DNA from: Monosporascus cannonballus
Lineage: Eukaryota > Ascomycota > Sordariomycetes > Xylariales
Direction: 5' to 3'
Assembly: GCA_004154925.1 (NCBI GenBank)
Contig: QJNS01000013.1
Coordinates: forward strand, 62,001 to 126,000
Length of the DNA: 64,000 nucleotides
Shown piece by piece: positions 10,217 to 23,829 of the stretch (positions are counted from its first letter, which is position 1; each line of letters opens with the position of its first letter). A program made the position numbers and the translations under genes. Below the pieces are notes generated by a model. That model saw only the letters and a program-made list of their open reading frames with translations. It searched no databases and was not told the DNA's origin.

Positions 10217-13200
10217 TAAAAGACAGGATGACGTGCGAGACGTCAAAAATGCAAGAAGAGACTCTCACTCGAGATACAAAACCGCGGATGGAAGAGAAGC
10301 GTAGAGAGGAAAGGGATGTCACCGTAACCTTCCCGACACGGCATCCTGGAGGTTTTAAGAGAAGCCCCTATCTCCCACAGCATGGAGTTCCGTAACGACC
10401 ATCCATCATACTGTACCTGCCTTTGTTGCCTGGACGGCTCGCGTGGTAGGGCGGGCTTCCTTCTGAGTTTCCCACCCGGAGCCCCTTGATCTAGCGGCTG
10501 GGACTGGGTCGATTGTTAGACATCTCGTCCAATCCCCACCAGCAACCCCGGTGAAATTCCCGGTTCAAGAAAGATGGCCGTCTTGGAAATGGACATGTAC
10601 GCGCGCGATAGCTGACAAGGCAGAATTCGCATCGTCTTCCCACTGGCTACACTGGCTCTGGTCTGAAGGAAATTGGCATGGTGCCGCCTGCCCCTCTTGC
10701 AGAGCAACCGAAACTTCGCTCATTGGTCGGTGGAGACAGCCAAGTGGACGGCGGCGGCAATGGTTGTTGTATGGGGATCGTCTCAGTCAGAAACCGAACG
10801 ATAGCCGTTGGAAAATGAGGCTGGTTGATTCATCAAACCGAAGGAACTAACGAAACCGAAGGAACCAACATCAGGCAGGCATGGACTTCTTTGGAACCAG
10901 ACCCGAGAGGCTCATAACGGCGGTTCTCCTGAGCTGTCATTTGTGGCTCTAGCGAGGTTCCCACGGCGCAATCCAAAATGTCCGTCAATCCATGGGCAAC
11001 TGGATGAAACCTTGAGTCTATCTCATGTGGCTCTGTGAATTGATCCGCCTTGGAAGGCAGATGCATTGGTGGATAAGAAGGAGTCAAGCGTTTCGAAAAT
11101 ACTCGCTAAGAGATTCAAGCGCGCCAGGTTACGCCCACCGAGCCAATCATTAATCGACCCGACCCAAACGTTTTTTTGGCAACGCCGCCGACGATTATGC
11201 GCCCACCCGGAAAATCACCTGTACCAAGCCATCAAGGGTGGTATTTCATGTTTTAGGACCCCAGAAGGTTTGGCGCCCACCGAAAGACCCTCAATTTGCG
11301 TATGTAGATGCATAAACCGCCAAGCTGGCTTAAGCCGATCTGGGTCTTAACTAATTCAAAATAAGATCAGCGATGTGATTGGGGATCGCTCCCAGGAGCC
11401 CCAGTATTCCTCAAATCGGCAAAGATCCGACGCGGCGTTTCATACTCGAAACATCTCTCAGAGAACTTCATGTTTGCAATCAACCATTTTACCCTTCCTG
11501 TCGCCTTTAAATTTCAACGAGCTTTCTTTGCATAAATCACGTCTCAGTTAACTAGATAGTTGGGACGATTGTTGCGAGCACATGTTTACGCAACGCCGAA
11601 CCAGCAATCCACGCGGAGTGAGAACAGGGCCTGCTTTCCGGTCAATTTCACCAATTCAATAACTGCGACCTTCTTCGCCTAAACACGCCTTGCTGTGAGT
11701 CTTAACGTAAGTTTAGATTCCGCTGGCTCAGTCAAACCTCAACTTCGTAGCGCCCTCGGAGACCTTCAAATCATGTCGGGATTGCGTTATTAGCATGGTC
11801 TGGTTACGGCATCAACTTCGTCTTTGGATCAAGAGTTAGACACTCGATGTAGCCGTCGCAACCTCCAAGGCGAGTGACTTAATGGGGGCGTTCATTCATC
11901 TCTGAGCCCAAAATGGGGGCTCAAGCCCGGCTCTTATTGAAAGATCTCGACTATGTGTTCTCATCTAGGAAATTTGGCTTCCCGTACTGTTTCCTAATTT
12001 CCCAAATTCAGTCAAACTCTCTACGCGTACGCCGGGACACGGACCAGTCGTTGATGTTCCCCGTACTTTCCAGTTACTAGAGGGTTCTTAAGTGATCAGT
12101 CTGGGAACCGTACACCTACAGACATATTCCCCGAAATGCATCCTTGACGGAATAGTGGTTCGCGTGTGAAGGTCTTCCATTACCAGGAGTTACGGAGTAC
12201 TCCAGCATAGACCCCCGACTCCAGATCTGTCAAACAGTTACCCAGAGCTCCGTATCCGAAGAGGTATGGATGCTAGGAGAGACTCAACTCCAACGCCTTC
12301 ATATACATCTTTCAACCGCCCGACACCGGCATGGCATGAGATGGCGGACTTGGTTATCAACTTTAGTCCCTACTTTCCCATTTATGATCACACGCACTCG
12401 AAGAACGCTCCGTTGAGATCAGACTGTTTAACTAAAGCGACTCTTCTCACGAGCTCGGCTTTCCGAGTACCCAACTTCTTGGCAAATGCCACCAGCTCGA
12501 AATAGAATTGTTCTCCTGCTATGACGCATCGACCCGGATCCCGAGGGGTCTGTAAGGGTGTTCTTACGCTAAAACTATCTCGTTGAAGGTCATGCTTATG
12601 TACGTAATTGGAGATGCGTACGCCGCCCACGACCTCGGTGGACGACCTCAGTTTTCCGAATAGGCTATTCTTCTAGTAGTAGCTCCTACATTGGCTTACC
12701 ACGGCAGCACTCGGAGCTTGTAATGTTCTTTATATATAACCTAGCGAGTGGTCAGGAGTTATAAGACGGGTTTCATGAGCCACCCACTGTCAAAAGCTCC
12801 ATCAGAAAGTTGGTGCTCGTGGCTTAAGGAAAAGAAGGATTGAGAAATACCTCCGAAACTCTCCTACGAGAAGACTTTTCCAAGAAAACTCTCTACGACC
12901 TTTAGTCTCCCGCGCCTGAGGCGTCCGCATTAGGCGCTGTTCCAGGCCCAAGAGACTCGTCGGTTAAAGGGAGTCACCCAGCAGGTGAGGAACCGATCAT
13001 CGTCTCATTCGTCGTGAGGCAACCAATGGTCCGGGGAAGAGATGAGCTCCGTAACAATGAAAATCAATACGCTCAATACGGATAACCGTCTACGTCGTCT
13101 CAGCACTCCCTCCCAAGAAATGACCATGCAGAAGAGACTAGGCGGCCTCCAAAAAAAAACTACCTGTACAAACACAGAATCTACCGCGCTGACATGTGAG

Positions 13201-14737
13201 AAAGAGAACTTGCTATAATAAGGCCCATTTAGTGAGTCATTAGCATATTGCACTTTAGCTTGAAGCCTTCTCAAGGTAGGGTGTCCCGTAATCAAAGACA
13301 AACCACTGCCTAGAAGGGGGCTTTTTCTACTGGGTCCCAACCTTCCTACGTCTAAGATAGGGGTAGGCAGATAGGTACCAATTTATGGATGCGACCCCCA
13401 AGCCGATTCATCGAGGGCTGGGGTCAAGGCACTTCAAAAAGGCGATAACGCGGAAGCCCCTCTGCACAAAGCGGGTGGCGCACGAGCGTGCATGAAAAGG
13501 GGGCTGGAGATAGGTGGGCACGAAGCCCGAGAAGACACCCCAAAACGGTAGCATCCCGCCAAGGGAAAATGCACATATTTAGTGCATCTTCTTGTGCGCG
13601 ACTGGTTACTCTCCTTTTCTTGTGAGGGAGTTTGGGTCGATACCCCCCGGGGCGCGGTCATCAGGCGGTCCAGAGAAGCCCATGGCTGAATCCAAAGGCA
13701 GCCATGATATTCTAGCACGGGAATTGCCGAATGAAGAAGGAGATGATGATTGTGATAGGGAACGTTCAGGTGAAGGTGCGTAATGCTGGCTAAACTGTTT
13801 TAAAGCGCCGGGTGATGTCACATAGAAGAGTGCGCCCCATTTCCTCCTTGTTCCTTTAATCATTGGACGTATAAGCCTCCCTACCAGCCTGAGTGCTCGG
13901 TGTGCGGAGGGTGGTCGTTATGTAAAGGATCATAGGAGGCGTGACTACACCGGGATATGATTATAACGAGCCTCCGGGCGCATCAAGTCCGCTAGAGGTT
14001 CAAGCTACCCCTTTATGAGCTAACCGGTCCGTGCTAGGAGCTGCTTGATTGTACTTGAAGAATCTATAGTTCTCAGCCGGTAAACGACGACTCCTGCTGT
14101 TTATGCAAACATCTACCGAGTTTACATTAACGTTCCGAAGGCATACATTGACCGACTGCTTGTATTGTTCTATTCGCGGGTATCAAGTGAAAGTCAAATG
14201 GCGCTTCCCTATCATCTCTCATCATAAAAAGCTCAGCATAAACCTCCTCCCCGGGTTGTTGTCTATTCCTACTCCGAATACCAGAGTTACCGTTAATCCT
14301 CCACCCCCCACCCAAACCTCCCCCTTGGGGGGAGGGGGTGTGTTTCCCCAAACCTGTCTCACTCAGCAAGTATATCACCGAGATACGTTCTCTAAAGCAT
14401 ATTGTCGCTTTCCCACAATCGATGGCAAAGACACCATCGTCTCCTCGCCTCATCAGTGTGAGGTAAATTGTTTCGTCAACAAGATCCCCTTCTTCTTGTC
14501 CCCGTAATGTATAAGCTACACTACTCCTGCAAGGCCATCTAGTACGGTGACTGCGGATATAGGTAGCGGTGTGGCTCGGAAGCCGAAAGTTTGGTTGGGG
14601 TTGGAAGCGTAGCGCGAGCTGCAGTAGGTACCGTACCGACTTCTGTTCGTCGTATGCCAATTCCCGGTTGTCTTTGCATCTGCGTGGAGCCTCGAAGCGC
14701 GGAGAGCATCTCGCCGTACTCCTCAGGCCTTGCTCGC
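10217..14737. other. 4.5-kb stretch of ordinary GC without a supported gene
   Basis: Only short open frames occur, mostly overlapping on both strands, with no recognisable domains, signal peptides or splice-joined families. There is no RIP-like bias, so this does not look like a dead repeat. A G/C-rich patch at about 14299-14340 (runs of C, then of G) could fold on itself. Part of 14540-14737 could be an extra 3' exon of the bZIP gene, because an open frame continues there. Confidence 0.45.
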
Positions 14738-15223
14738 CTAGATGGTATAGCCCGATGCGTCGTTATACAGGTACACGCCCATGTCACCTGCAGAGATGAT
14801 GGGATCGTATGCCAGACCTGCTTGTTGGAATTGGTTCGCCGTATCTTGCTCGCTCTTGAGCTTCATGTACTCTGCCTGCAGAGCCGCATACGCCTGCGTC
14901 AGGACGCTGTTCTTCTGCTGCGCATCGCTCAGAAGGGCCTCGAGATCCTTTATGCGCTGGTCTTTCCGCTCTCGGTAGGCTCGTTGTGACGCCCGGTTCT
15001 GTGCTCTCCGGCGCTGTATGAGTTGAGTATTGTCAGCCCATGCTGCATCACTACACCCGAGGACTCCCTAAGCAGGTAATGGGAGGCTTACAGATAGAAC
15101 GGAAGGCGGCGCGTTCTTGTATCTGTTTTCCCGTTTCCGCTTTGCGGGGGCCTTAGTCTTTGCCTCCTGCGTTTCTGAACTGCCGTATTCCTCTGAAGAG
15201 GGCTCGGGGCTTTGGTATGCCAT
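14738..15223 (-). CDS. Small bZIP transcription factor (Yap/AP-1-like)
   Basis: Exon 1 (15223-15092) and exon 2 (15013-14738) are separated by a 78-base intron (GTAAGC..ACAG, phase 0) and give 135 residues. Residues 20-40 are Lys/Arg-rich. The basic region spans the junction: KNAPPSVLS, then RRRAQNRASQRAYRERK, where N-x-x-S-Q-R-A-Y is the fungal Yap/AP-1 DNA-contact motif. A leucine zipper with weak heptads follows (I, L, A, V, A, L) to about residue 95. The remaining tail is short and lacks the Cys-rich redox domain of true Yap1, so this is one of the small Pezizomycotina bZIPs. Expected role: nuclear, dimeric DNA binding; targets unknown. The stop at 14738-14740 could be bypassed by a weak GTGACA..CTAG intron into a longer tail; I prefer the simple model. 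Confidence 0.88.
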
Positions 15224-16541
15224 GTGGAAGGATAGATCGTACTGTAACGGTGGTCAGAAGGCTAGTTCAGCCAGAGCAAGTTACGCATGAGCAACCCACT
15301 GGTGAGTTCATGGGGCTCGTAGCCGTGGACGTGTTTGTTGAGTCGAAATATGGTTCGACATCATTGAAGACATGATATAAAGTACCGACAGGCGATGAGG
15401 GGTTAGCTAGGACTTCGATTTCGTCCATCGTGGCGGGGACGGCGCGCGAGATCTTCTTCAACTCTTATATTCAAGTGTAGGTAAGGGCTAGCTATTGGCA
15501 ATATCTGAATTGTAGAGGATTGCAATCGACAGCAACTTTGAGCCAAGCCGAGTTCAGGAGTAGAGTGATGGTGGATGCCTATTTTACTGGAAGAGGGAAA
15601 ACCAAGAGGACAGGCGCTAGACTTATATTCGATCGGTGAACATGGCGAGCGTTACGCCTCATCGTATCTTGTGAACGCACGACTCGGCCTGGCTAGACCA
15701 CGCCCCTGTCAAGAGCATGTCGGACATGTAGGAATTACTGCAAAACATCTATAGTTTCCATAGAACGCCCTAGCCAAACCCAGGGACAAGCCGCATTAGT
15801 AGTTTACCAGCTAACCACATGTGGAATATTTACCCCCGTCGATGCTTCTCTAACGTAAGCAATGGAAACGCTGAGCGAGGTTGAGCGCGGAAAAGCATAT
15901 GATTGGGCCGTTGGGCATCTTGTTACCCACTGGACTCTGCACGCGGTATTGACATCGTTACGGTGCTGCACAGCGATGCCAGTCCTCATGGTCTCAGGCA
16001 CCAAGTGATATGCAGAAGCAAAGAATATTCCATGATTCTTCCATTCTTGGGCAATCTTGGAGACATAGCATAGCGTAGCATAGCATATGAACAATCGGAG
16101 CTCGCGCACCGGTCGAACACCGAACTGCGTGGTCTACCGAATGCACCTTGCGTCGTTGCATGAGTGTCCCTCCAACCGCCAGTGTCCTCGGCCGAGAGCC
16201 CTTACAAGATACACCCAGTAACAAGGGCGTATCAACCGAACAAGCGGCGGTAGAACCTCGTCGCTTCGCTATACGCGGTAGTAGCGAGATGGGAAACAGC
16301 GCAGATAGAAAAAAAAAAAACGAAGTCACTGACGTCACAAGCGAAGTAGCGAGCGCGGTTACATCCATATGCAGAAAGAAGCCATATCCAAAGCCACCCA
16401 GACCAGCTAAGATGTGAACCACCACATGACAGCTTTGTGCAGATTGATCGCAAAGACCTGCCACGGGCTCTGGACGCTGGTATGCCTTAACTAGTGTGGT
16501 TCCCGTAGGCGTCGTTAGCGGGCAGTTCCTGACCACGCGAG

Positions 16542-16715
16542 CATCAAAGCGGAGATCCCGCCAACCCCCCACACGAAATGTCCAGAATAGAAACGCATGA
16601 CTCCTTAGCGAACCAAGAAATCAGGAAAAACCAGCAACGCTCTTGGTTGAGGCTGCCAGTATCAAAGCGGAGATCCCGCCAACCCCCGCACCAAAATATC
16701 CAGAATAAAAACGCA
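16542..16715 (+). repeat. Close direct repeat of about 55 bp
   Basis: The copies at 16542-16597 and 16661-16715 share ATCAAAGCGGAGATCCCGCC, then a C-rich run, then a TCCAGAATA-AAACGCA block; they are 119 bases apart. Several differences are G in the first copy against A in the second. Origin unknown. Confidence 0.8.
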
Positions 16716-18598
16716 CACACCGATGCTTTGCACCTTTACTCAGCCAGCTGCCGGAATGGGGACTGCTTGTTGGACGCTGGGCTTTGCGGCGACGCTGTCG
16801 GGGGTCGATGCAGCGCTATTGCCACTGTTTGGTGAGCATTTTTCGTGCTCTTGCTGCTTCGTTAATGCTGACTGATGCTGAGAAAACGGCCGGACTATCT
16901 GGACCAGGCCCGTTTAGCTCCCTAGTATTGCCTAATAGGCTATAGCTAATATGCGGAAAGAAGAGTACGAACAACCTAAGTCTGCGAGAGCTTCCTAGCG
17001 CCACCTGCCCCAGGTGCATAGTGTAGGCAGCAGTCATAGGCAGTTGCGTTAAGGTGGCAGACTTTTCATGCTAGCCCGTAAGAAGAGATTCGTGTATTCG
17101 CTCCCCACTCCTGTCCGTTCTGTTACCAAATTCCACCAACGGGAGCGGGTATTCACGCGGCTTGGCACTTCGGGACAAGCTTTCCCCCTCGGCAGCCCTA
17201 TGGCCCGATTAGGGAGTGCCAATTGGGACAAGAATAGAAACGCGAAGGCCACAGTGGAGCCAGTCGTCCCACATAGGGCCGAATGATGGATTTATACCGG
17301 CTTAGCACTTCTGTAGCTCGTCCGGGAATTCGACCAACGACGCTTCGGAAGAGAAAAAAAAAAGAAAAAAAAAATCCCACTCACGGCCCAAGGAGGCTAG
17401 CTAGAACCACTCTTCTAGTAGATGATGGTGCGAGGGAGAGCACAGCCCATCTAGCGGTGCGAGATGCTGACGTTCACTCTGCAAGATCCTACAATCCAGG
17501 AAACGTCGTCATTAGCTACAGTAGAGTGCGCATTGTATCTGGCTAACATCATAAGCAGCCGATGTCTTACATGCGTTGTCGTGGTGGCGCAACAGCGACT
17601 CAATCGTGAGACAGAACCACCTAGGTAGGCAGGTTATTGCTACGTCGAGTTCCCGTTCTTGGGTATTACAATGGGTTCTGCTGTAGTATTGGAACCAGCC
17701 ACGTGCTGATCACCTCCCGTCGGAACCAATCATACCTGTAGCCCGCCCTCGATTTGGAAATACTAGGTTTGTCCACCCTTCTACCCCCGGCATCTTTGTT
17801 ACCTGCTACGACCAGTCGCTGCAAGCGCCGACGAAAAGGCCGTATCGTCGCCGCTGCCAGGTGGAGGCGTACCATATAAGGATACCTCGTGGGCGCTACT
17901 CCTATTGGCAGGCGTGGTACGGCTCGCCGGTCGGATTCCTACGATTCCTACCGCGACCATATCGCACATTCCTCGTATCGACAGAACCAGTAAGAAAAGA
18001 GGCATTTCAACTCCACTTTCCTATCCTTTGTAAAGGGCTATGGAATACACTCAGGAGCTGATAGCTGGGGAGGAGCTCCAAGGGCTGACCAGAGATTCCA
18101 CGGTGTTCGTAGGTGTATCAACGTCTTCTGCAGGACGATGGGATTCTAGCAACTACATAAGTTCCCTGCATTTGCGTAGCATCCCTCTTCTTCATATGCC
18201 GTTTAATAAGCCTCGCGATCTCTTGGCATCTCATCTGATAGAAGAGCTGGTGAGATTTCCCCCACGGGGTATCCCGATCCTCGGTGTCAAGAAAGGAGGC
18301 TAAGCCAATAGAGGCAAACGGTGTTGCCAGCGGGGACCTATGATGGAAATACTGCGTCCTCTATATTTAGAGTTGGACACCTGAAATAATTTTTCGGTTT
18401 GCTGGCTATCGAGGCCCTGTCACCACAGCGTGCGCCCGTGTCTCAGGTAATGTGCTGAATTATCCCGATCCCTTGACCACATTCAGTGCCGAGTTGAGTC
18501 CCTCGATGCCATTCTCCTCAGGTAGGTTCCTCGAGGGGCCGTTTCATGTGACGGCAATAAAGCCTTTTAATTCCGCGGTCCTGCGAACTCTCCGGCAA

Positions 18599-18623
18599 CC
18601 CCCCCCCCCCCCCCCCCCCCCCC
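18599..18623 (+). repeat. Poly-C tract of 25 bases
   Basis: An uninterrupted run of C extends from 18599 to 18623, followed by GGGCGG. Such a homopolymer may be polymorphic and its length may be misassembled. No gene depends on it. Confidence 0.95.
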
Positions 18624-21600
18624 GGGCGGTCGTGCATAGCCGCACCTGCCGAACGGCCACTGGTATTCCGGCAACAATGGATATAGAATCATTCCCGAGT
18701 GCTCCGATTCCTCAGCGCCAGGCTTCCACTTCGAGGATGGCCTCCCCCTGCAATAACCAGTCTCTGATGCTTCGCTGCATCTGATGGCATTACTCGAAAT
18801 GTCCTGAAATGGCCCCTCGGGCAAAAACCCAAACGCCACGAACGTGCGGTTTTCCGTGACGTTTTCGGCGGCGAGATCCCGTCACCGTTGAATTATTCGG
18901 AAGTCGCTTTCCGACGGCGACGTAATGGGGTGTCTCTCTACCCTCTACCCATGGCCAATACGCCCCCTGGTTCTTATTGCATACGGACGCGTTCGCTATT
19001 CTCGCGTAAGCTGTAGCCTGGCCGAAGACGTACAGGGAAAAACATGCCAAGCCCCGACCGCCTCCGTGGGTAACACACCGGTCACCAGTTTTTTGAACCC
19101 CGTGAGGCTGCCGGGTATCTCTCATGTACGCTTCGTAAACGGGGTGTGGGCTTTACCCGCTGTGGAACCCGCTCCTACTTTTAGGTCAGCAAGGCCCGAG
19201 CACTTGCACTGGTGTCCATCACACCCCTCTGCTGACAGCCAAGAGATCTGCAATGCAGGAACCTACCGCCGGTATGGGTCACCGAACTAGAGGGCGGGAC
19301 GCACAGCTATTGGCCAGACAAATATGTACAGGGGGGCAACCCTCATCCTCCAGCTGCGGCGGAAGTTGATGCCTAAAGCTCCATTTTTTGGGGCAGGAAT
19401 CGACAACGGGCCTTTATCTCGCAAGCCTGGAGCTCGAGTTCATAGTGTAGGATGCGTCAGTGCAAGATGGGCTGGATATCGGTTGCTGTGTGCAGGAGTA
19501 CTCCTCATATGATAGCATGAGATCCCGCAATAACTACGAAATTTCCCCTAATAGGCAATCGTTGAATCGCCATTAAATTTAACAGCCGTCCTAAAGGGCT
19601 TCCATAAGATGCCACACTCTATGTGCCTACCTACCTGTTTGTGGACCTTAACTCATTATGCTGGCGCCAGATAGAAGCTGAATGAGAAGTTACCCGTCAT
19701 ACATTCTCCAGCAATGCGTGGAATGGGAGGGAACTGAGCTGATCTCTTCAATTGATGTTGCCGCACGATCGTTTGAGCGCTGAAGTAACATGCAAGCGGA
19801 ATTAGCCAGTGGCCTTTTAGCTCTTCCCTTAAAATATTTCCTATTTTGTCCGTATCGTTTAGGGCCTCATGGAGGAGCGGAACCAAGGCAGATGTCCATA
19901 TTTAGACCATTTTCGAAAGGGACGAACGTCACACGGCGATCGCATTAAGCCTTAAGAGCCTCTCCGTGGTGGGTTACATAGCGCTTTAGGGCTGAAACCG
20001 AATTCCGATAGGATATGCCATACGCCTTCTCGCGCCATCACGCTGAAAGAGTTGGACTAGAATAGCTTAGAGACGGGCAAACATGAGGCGTAAATATATC
20101 TTGTATTGTCGGTCTCGAGCCACCAATCGATCTGGCCGTGGGGACCCGACCTGATAGTGGATACAGCCTGATTGGGACAAGACCGAAGGTGCTGAATACA
20201 AATTCGAAAAGGGGTACTCCCGTATTCCCGGAAGGAGCAGTCTTCAGCTTCCCGATATGTGTTGAACCGAATTTTTGGCTCGCGGGCCTACACTATGTCG
20301 ATATGAAGTCAACGTTGAAGTGGGTCGTTGGTGGTGAGGGAGCTGATCGTGCGAAAGTGGCTGAACCCCCACCCACTATTGCAAGATCCTATTTTCGTAT
20401 GCGACAAGTAACAAAATACCCCCATTTGGCAGACGTCAATGACTCCATTGCAGATACCAATGGCGGGTCTAACGGGTATCCCCAATCGCTCCATTGCTGC
20501 CAGTATCATTGAGCACTACCACTTCCACAAAGTTGGGGTTATGGGATACACGTCAATGGTTGGATGAGTCTGCAGATGGCTGCTATCGATGGACCCCCCT
20601 CCCCACCACACAGATGGGGCTGATTCGAGAAAGCATCCGAACTCCCATTGAGGGTCATGCCAAATAACGTACCATAACTATTATGCACGTCCGATAGGAG
20701 GATTGGTAGAACGTGTAAAGCAACGTATCGTGACGGTATCACCGTTCTTCTGTGGCTCCATATTACGATATATATATGCACTGCCTCGATTTCCATTTGC
20801 ACGATGCCGAGATACCACCGAGCCAATGCGTCGTGGGTGGACTTAACTGTTCAGAGTTGACACTCCGCGATCGGGCGAGGCGTTGCTGACACTTCGGCGT
20901 TGCTATTGCGCGCTCCGCGACGGCGCCCGAGCCAATGGCGACCCGGTGGCACGAGGAGGCGGTGGACAGAACTGGCTTGCCGCGCTTCCAGATATGTTTG
21001 AGACAGAGCTGAGCATATCGCGAGCCCGCGCTAACTTAGAAATTTTGCAACGCCCAGCAGCTGAACCAACCTGAACGCCTCCATCTCGTTACCGAGGACG
21101 TCGTGGGTCTCACAGGGCGGTTAGCTGAAAAAAAGTTAGGCAAAACTAAAATGCCTAGGGGTCCCAACCATCGTTCGGGGTAGATCCCCGTTACCGCCGA
21201 CTGACGGCTTGGGATTGGTCTTTGGCAGTGAAGAGGGATTGAAACACCGGTCTTGGCAATAAGAACCTTAAGGGTTGATGGTGGGTCAATGCCACATGCA
21301 AAAGCATCAAAAGTTATCAGATGACCCCCAAAATCACCTGCAGATACACACCCATGCGCGTCTTACCCAAAAGGGCTAGGTTTCTTTCAAATACTGAAAA
21401 GCGAACGAACCGGGGCTACCCAGCGAATAATGTAACCCCCGGGGATTGACGATGTTAGCCGTGTTGGGGACCCTCTGGGCAACCGCTGGCGATGTCTACC
21501 AGCATGCCTACACTTCATTGGTAGCTACAACCAGGTAGGTGACGCACAAATGGACAATATTCTGCGAATATCCCATCAGATGTCCTCAATGGCAGCTGCG

Positions 21601-23829
21601 ACTCTCTGGTCGTCTGCTTATTCCCCTGCTATTCATTACGTACTACCGTAACTTTGCCCACTCCGGCATGCTGGCGAGCCCAAGCCGGCGGGCATAAATC
21701 CCGCCTTTCCCCGCTGTACCGCATACAATACTCTCCTCAGGCAACGGTTAAACACGAGGGCGCCGTACTACGTATGATGGGTAAGCTTAACATCCTCGTG
21801 CGGTATCTCTGTGCATGTTAGATGCGCGGATTTTCTTTCAGTTGGCCAGTTTCTTCCACTAGCTGATACCTGACATGGATGTCTTGAATTCACAAAATAC
21901 TAAGCACGAACCTTTGTGCTTCTATTATGTCCTCAGGCGCCAATTATGTACAGCAAATAACAGGTCTGATCAGTGCTTCCAAAAAAGGGGGTCCTGATGG
22001 ACAAATCGTGTTATGCGATTTTGACGTTTTATGGAATATTTTGTTCCTATCCAAGTTAGCGCGGAAAGCGCTCCTGTTAGTGCTGTGCATAATTGGCACC
22101 AGAGGACATAGTAATACCGCGATATACCCCCCCAATCCGGTGATCTCCGCGGGCGTTTTCTGGTGTGCTACGCACCACATACCACATGGCAACCCATGGA
22201 CTGGCAGCGGGGTTCCGACGTTTGGAATCCGTCTGCATTGTCGGATCGCGTAGGCCGACTTTGACTCGAGAGATCCTTGAAAAGAGACGCCGGTACTGCA
22301 TCCTCCCTGTCTTTCCCGAGTAAGTATATGCTGAAGCGGGAATAAAGACTCTGGAGATAGAGCGCTTGAAGCGAGTTTGCGTATGACCCCCCTGATGAAA
22401 GGTTACAGCACCTTGAACCACCGTCACCGAGGCCAGATCAGGAGCGTCCTTCAACGCCACTTTCGACGATTACGTGAACACCTAATGCCGAAGATGCCTA
22501 TGCTGACATTTAAGACCTTGCATAGTTGATGTAGCCTTGGAATTCACACTCGTTGGACAGAGGTGACCCTGCCCAGCCAAAGTAATATATAAAGTAAACA
22601 TTATTAATATTTGATAATCCCCGCTAGACAACGGTCACCGGGCTTAAGTGGAGCCTACCTACACCCGGACCCGCCGTTAACCGGGGTTCCCTTCTACTAT
22701 GGTATCAGGCAAAAAAGTTTTCGCACACTGTCAGGTAGCAGTGGGCCGCGCTAGTAGCCACGCTATACAAATGAAGTATAGTTTTTCCATTGGTTAACCG
22801 CAAGCACTTAAGAAGAATTGCAATACACTGGTCCAAGGTAGGTTATTACTAGGCGGGGCTCATGACCCACATACCTGACTCTATGCGAAAACTTGCCCAT
22901 AACACCATAGTAATGCATGTGCTCAATGTGTGAGTAGCAAGAATTCTTGATTAGTTCACAACTAACCACCGAAAGGCGCGGATTATAAATTCCCAATGAA
23001 ACCAATGGTATCAGCCTTGCTGCTATTACCTGCATGCCTGCGTAGCTGTCGGGTTTCTCGGCAGGCACAGCAAAGCTTGCAGTAATTACATATGGAAGCA
23101 CATAGTTATAGTGCTTACATGGCAAACCAGCGATACGTGCATAACTGGTCTGCAATGCGCATCCGCATCTTGATGACGAGAAAAGCCGCGATGCAGTAAG
23201 CAATCTCGCTTCTACCTGCAGTGGAACTCTCTAGATGAAGTTCAGTCAGGCCCGAAGACGTGGTGCGGCACCGGTGCCCGACAGGGCGAAGATACCTTCT
23301 GTCGTATTGGGCTTGGCGGTGCGGCGGATCAACCTGATCTATCCTCTTCGCTCTGGCGCCAAGATGTTATATGGACGCTTGAACGAGGCCCGCTAGGTTC
23401 AAGGGAACCCGTCTAATCGACCTCAGAGTGATGTGATGAAGTTACTACATGCCCCTAATGTGCTTATGAGGTGGTGAAGTATAATAGTACGTCTTGAGGA
23501 CTAGGTACTGTAATTTCGCTGATGAGTCGTGGCTCATGCTCTTTAGGGCCCGTAAGGACAGAGCGTCAAGTTGAAATGACCAGGAACTCATACTCGAGCG
23601 TCACAATGCAGCGATTCCAAGTAACTCGGGGAATATATCAAGGGGCGATTCTCTGCGTGTCTTTTGAGTCGATGCGATGGTTCTGCAGTGCTCTCCTTGG
23701 AGTTCCTATAGCAGTAGCAATTTTGACACGCTCCCTGACAGGGAGAATCGCGCGTCGGCTTTCCTCCCCTAAGGGCTTCTTGAGCCTGCAGAGCCCCATT
23801 GGTTTGTGCTTGCCATTGATGGCAGGGTT

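Larger units (their letters stand above)
15224..23829. other. 8.6-kb stretch of ordinary GC without a supported gene
   Basis: This is the longest apparently empty stretch in the GC-normal compartment. Open frames are short and overlap on both strands; none has a recognisable domain. It contains a direct repeat pair (16542-16597 and 16661-16715) and a 25-base C homopolymer (18599-18623), both listed separately. Multi-exon lineage-specific genes or long noncoding RNAs cannot be excluded by eye. Confidence 0.45.
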
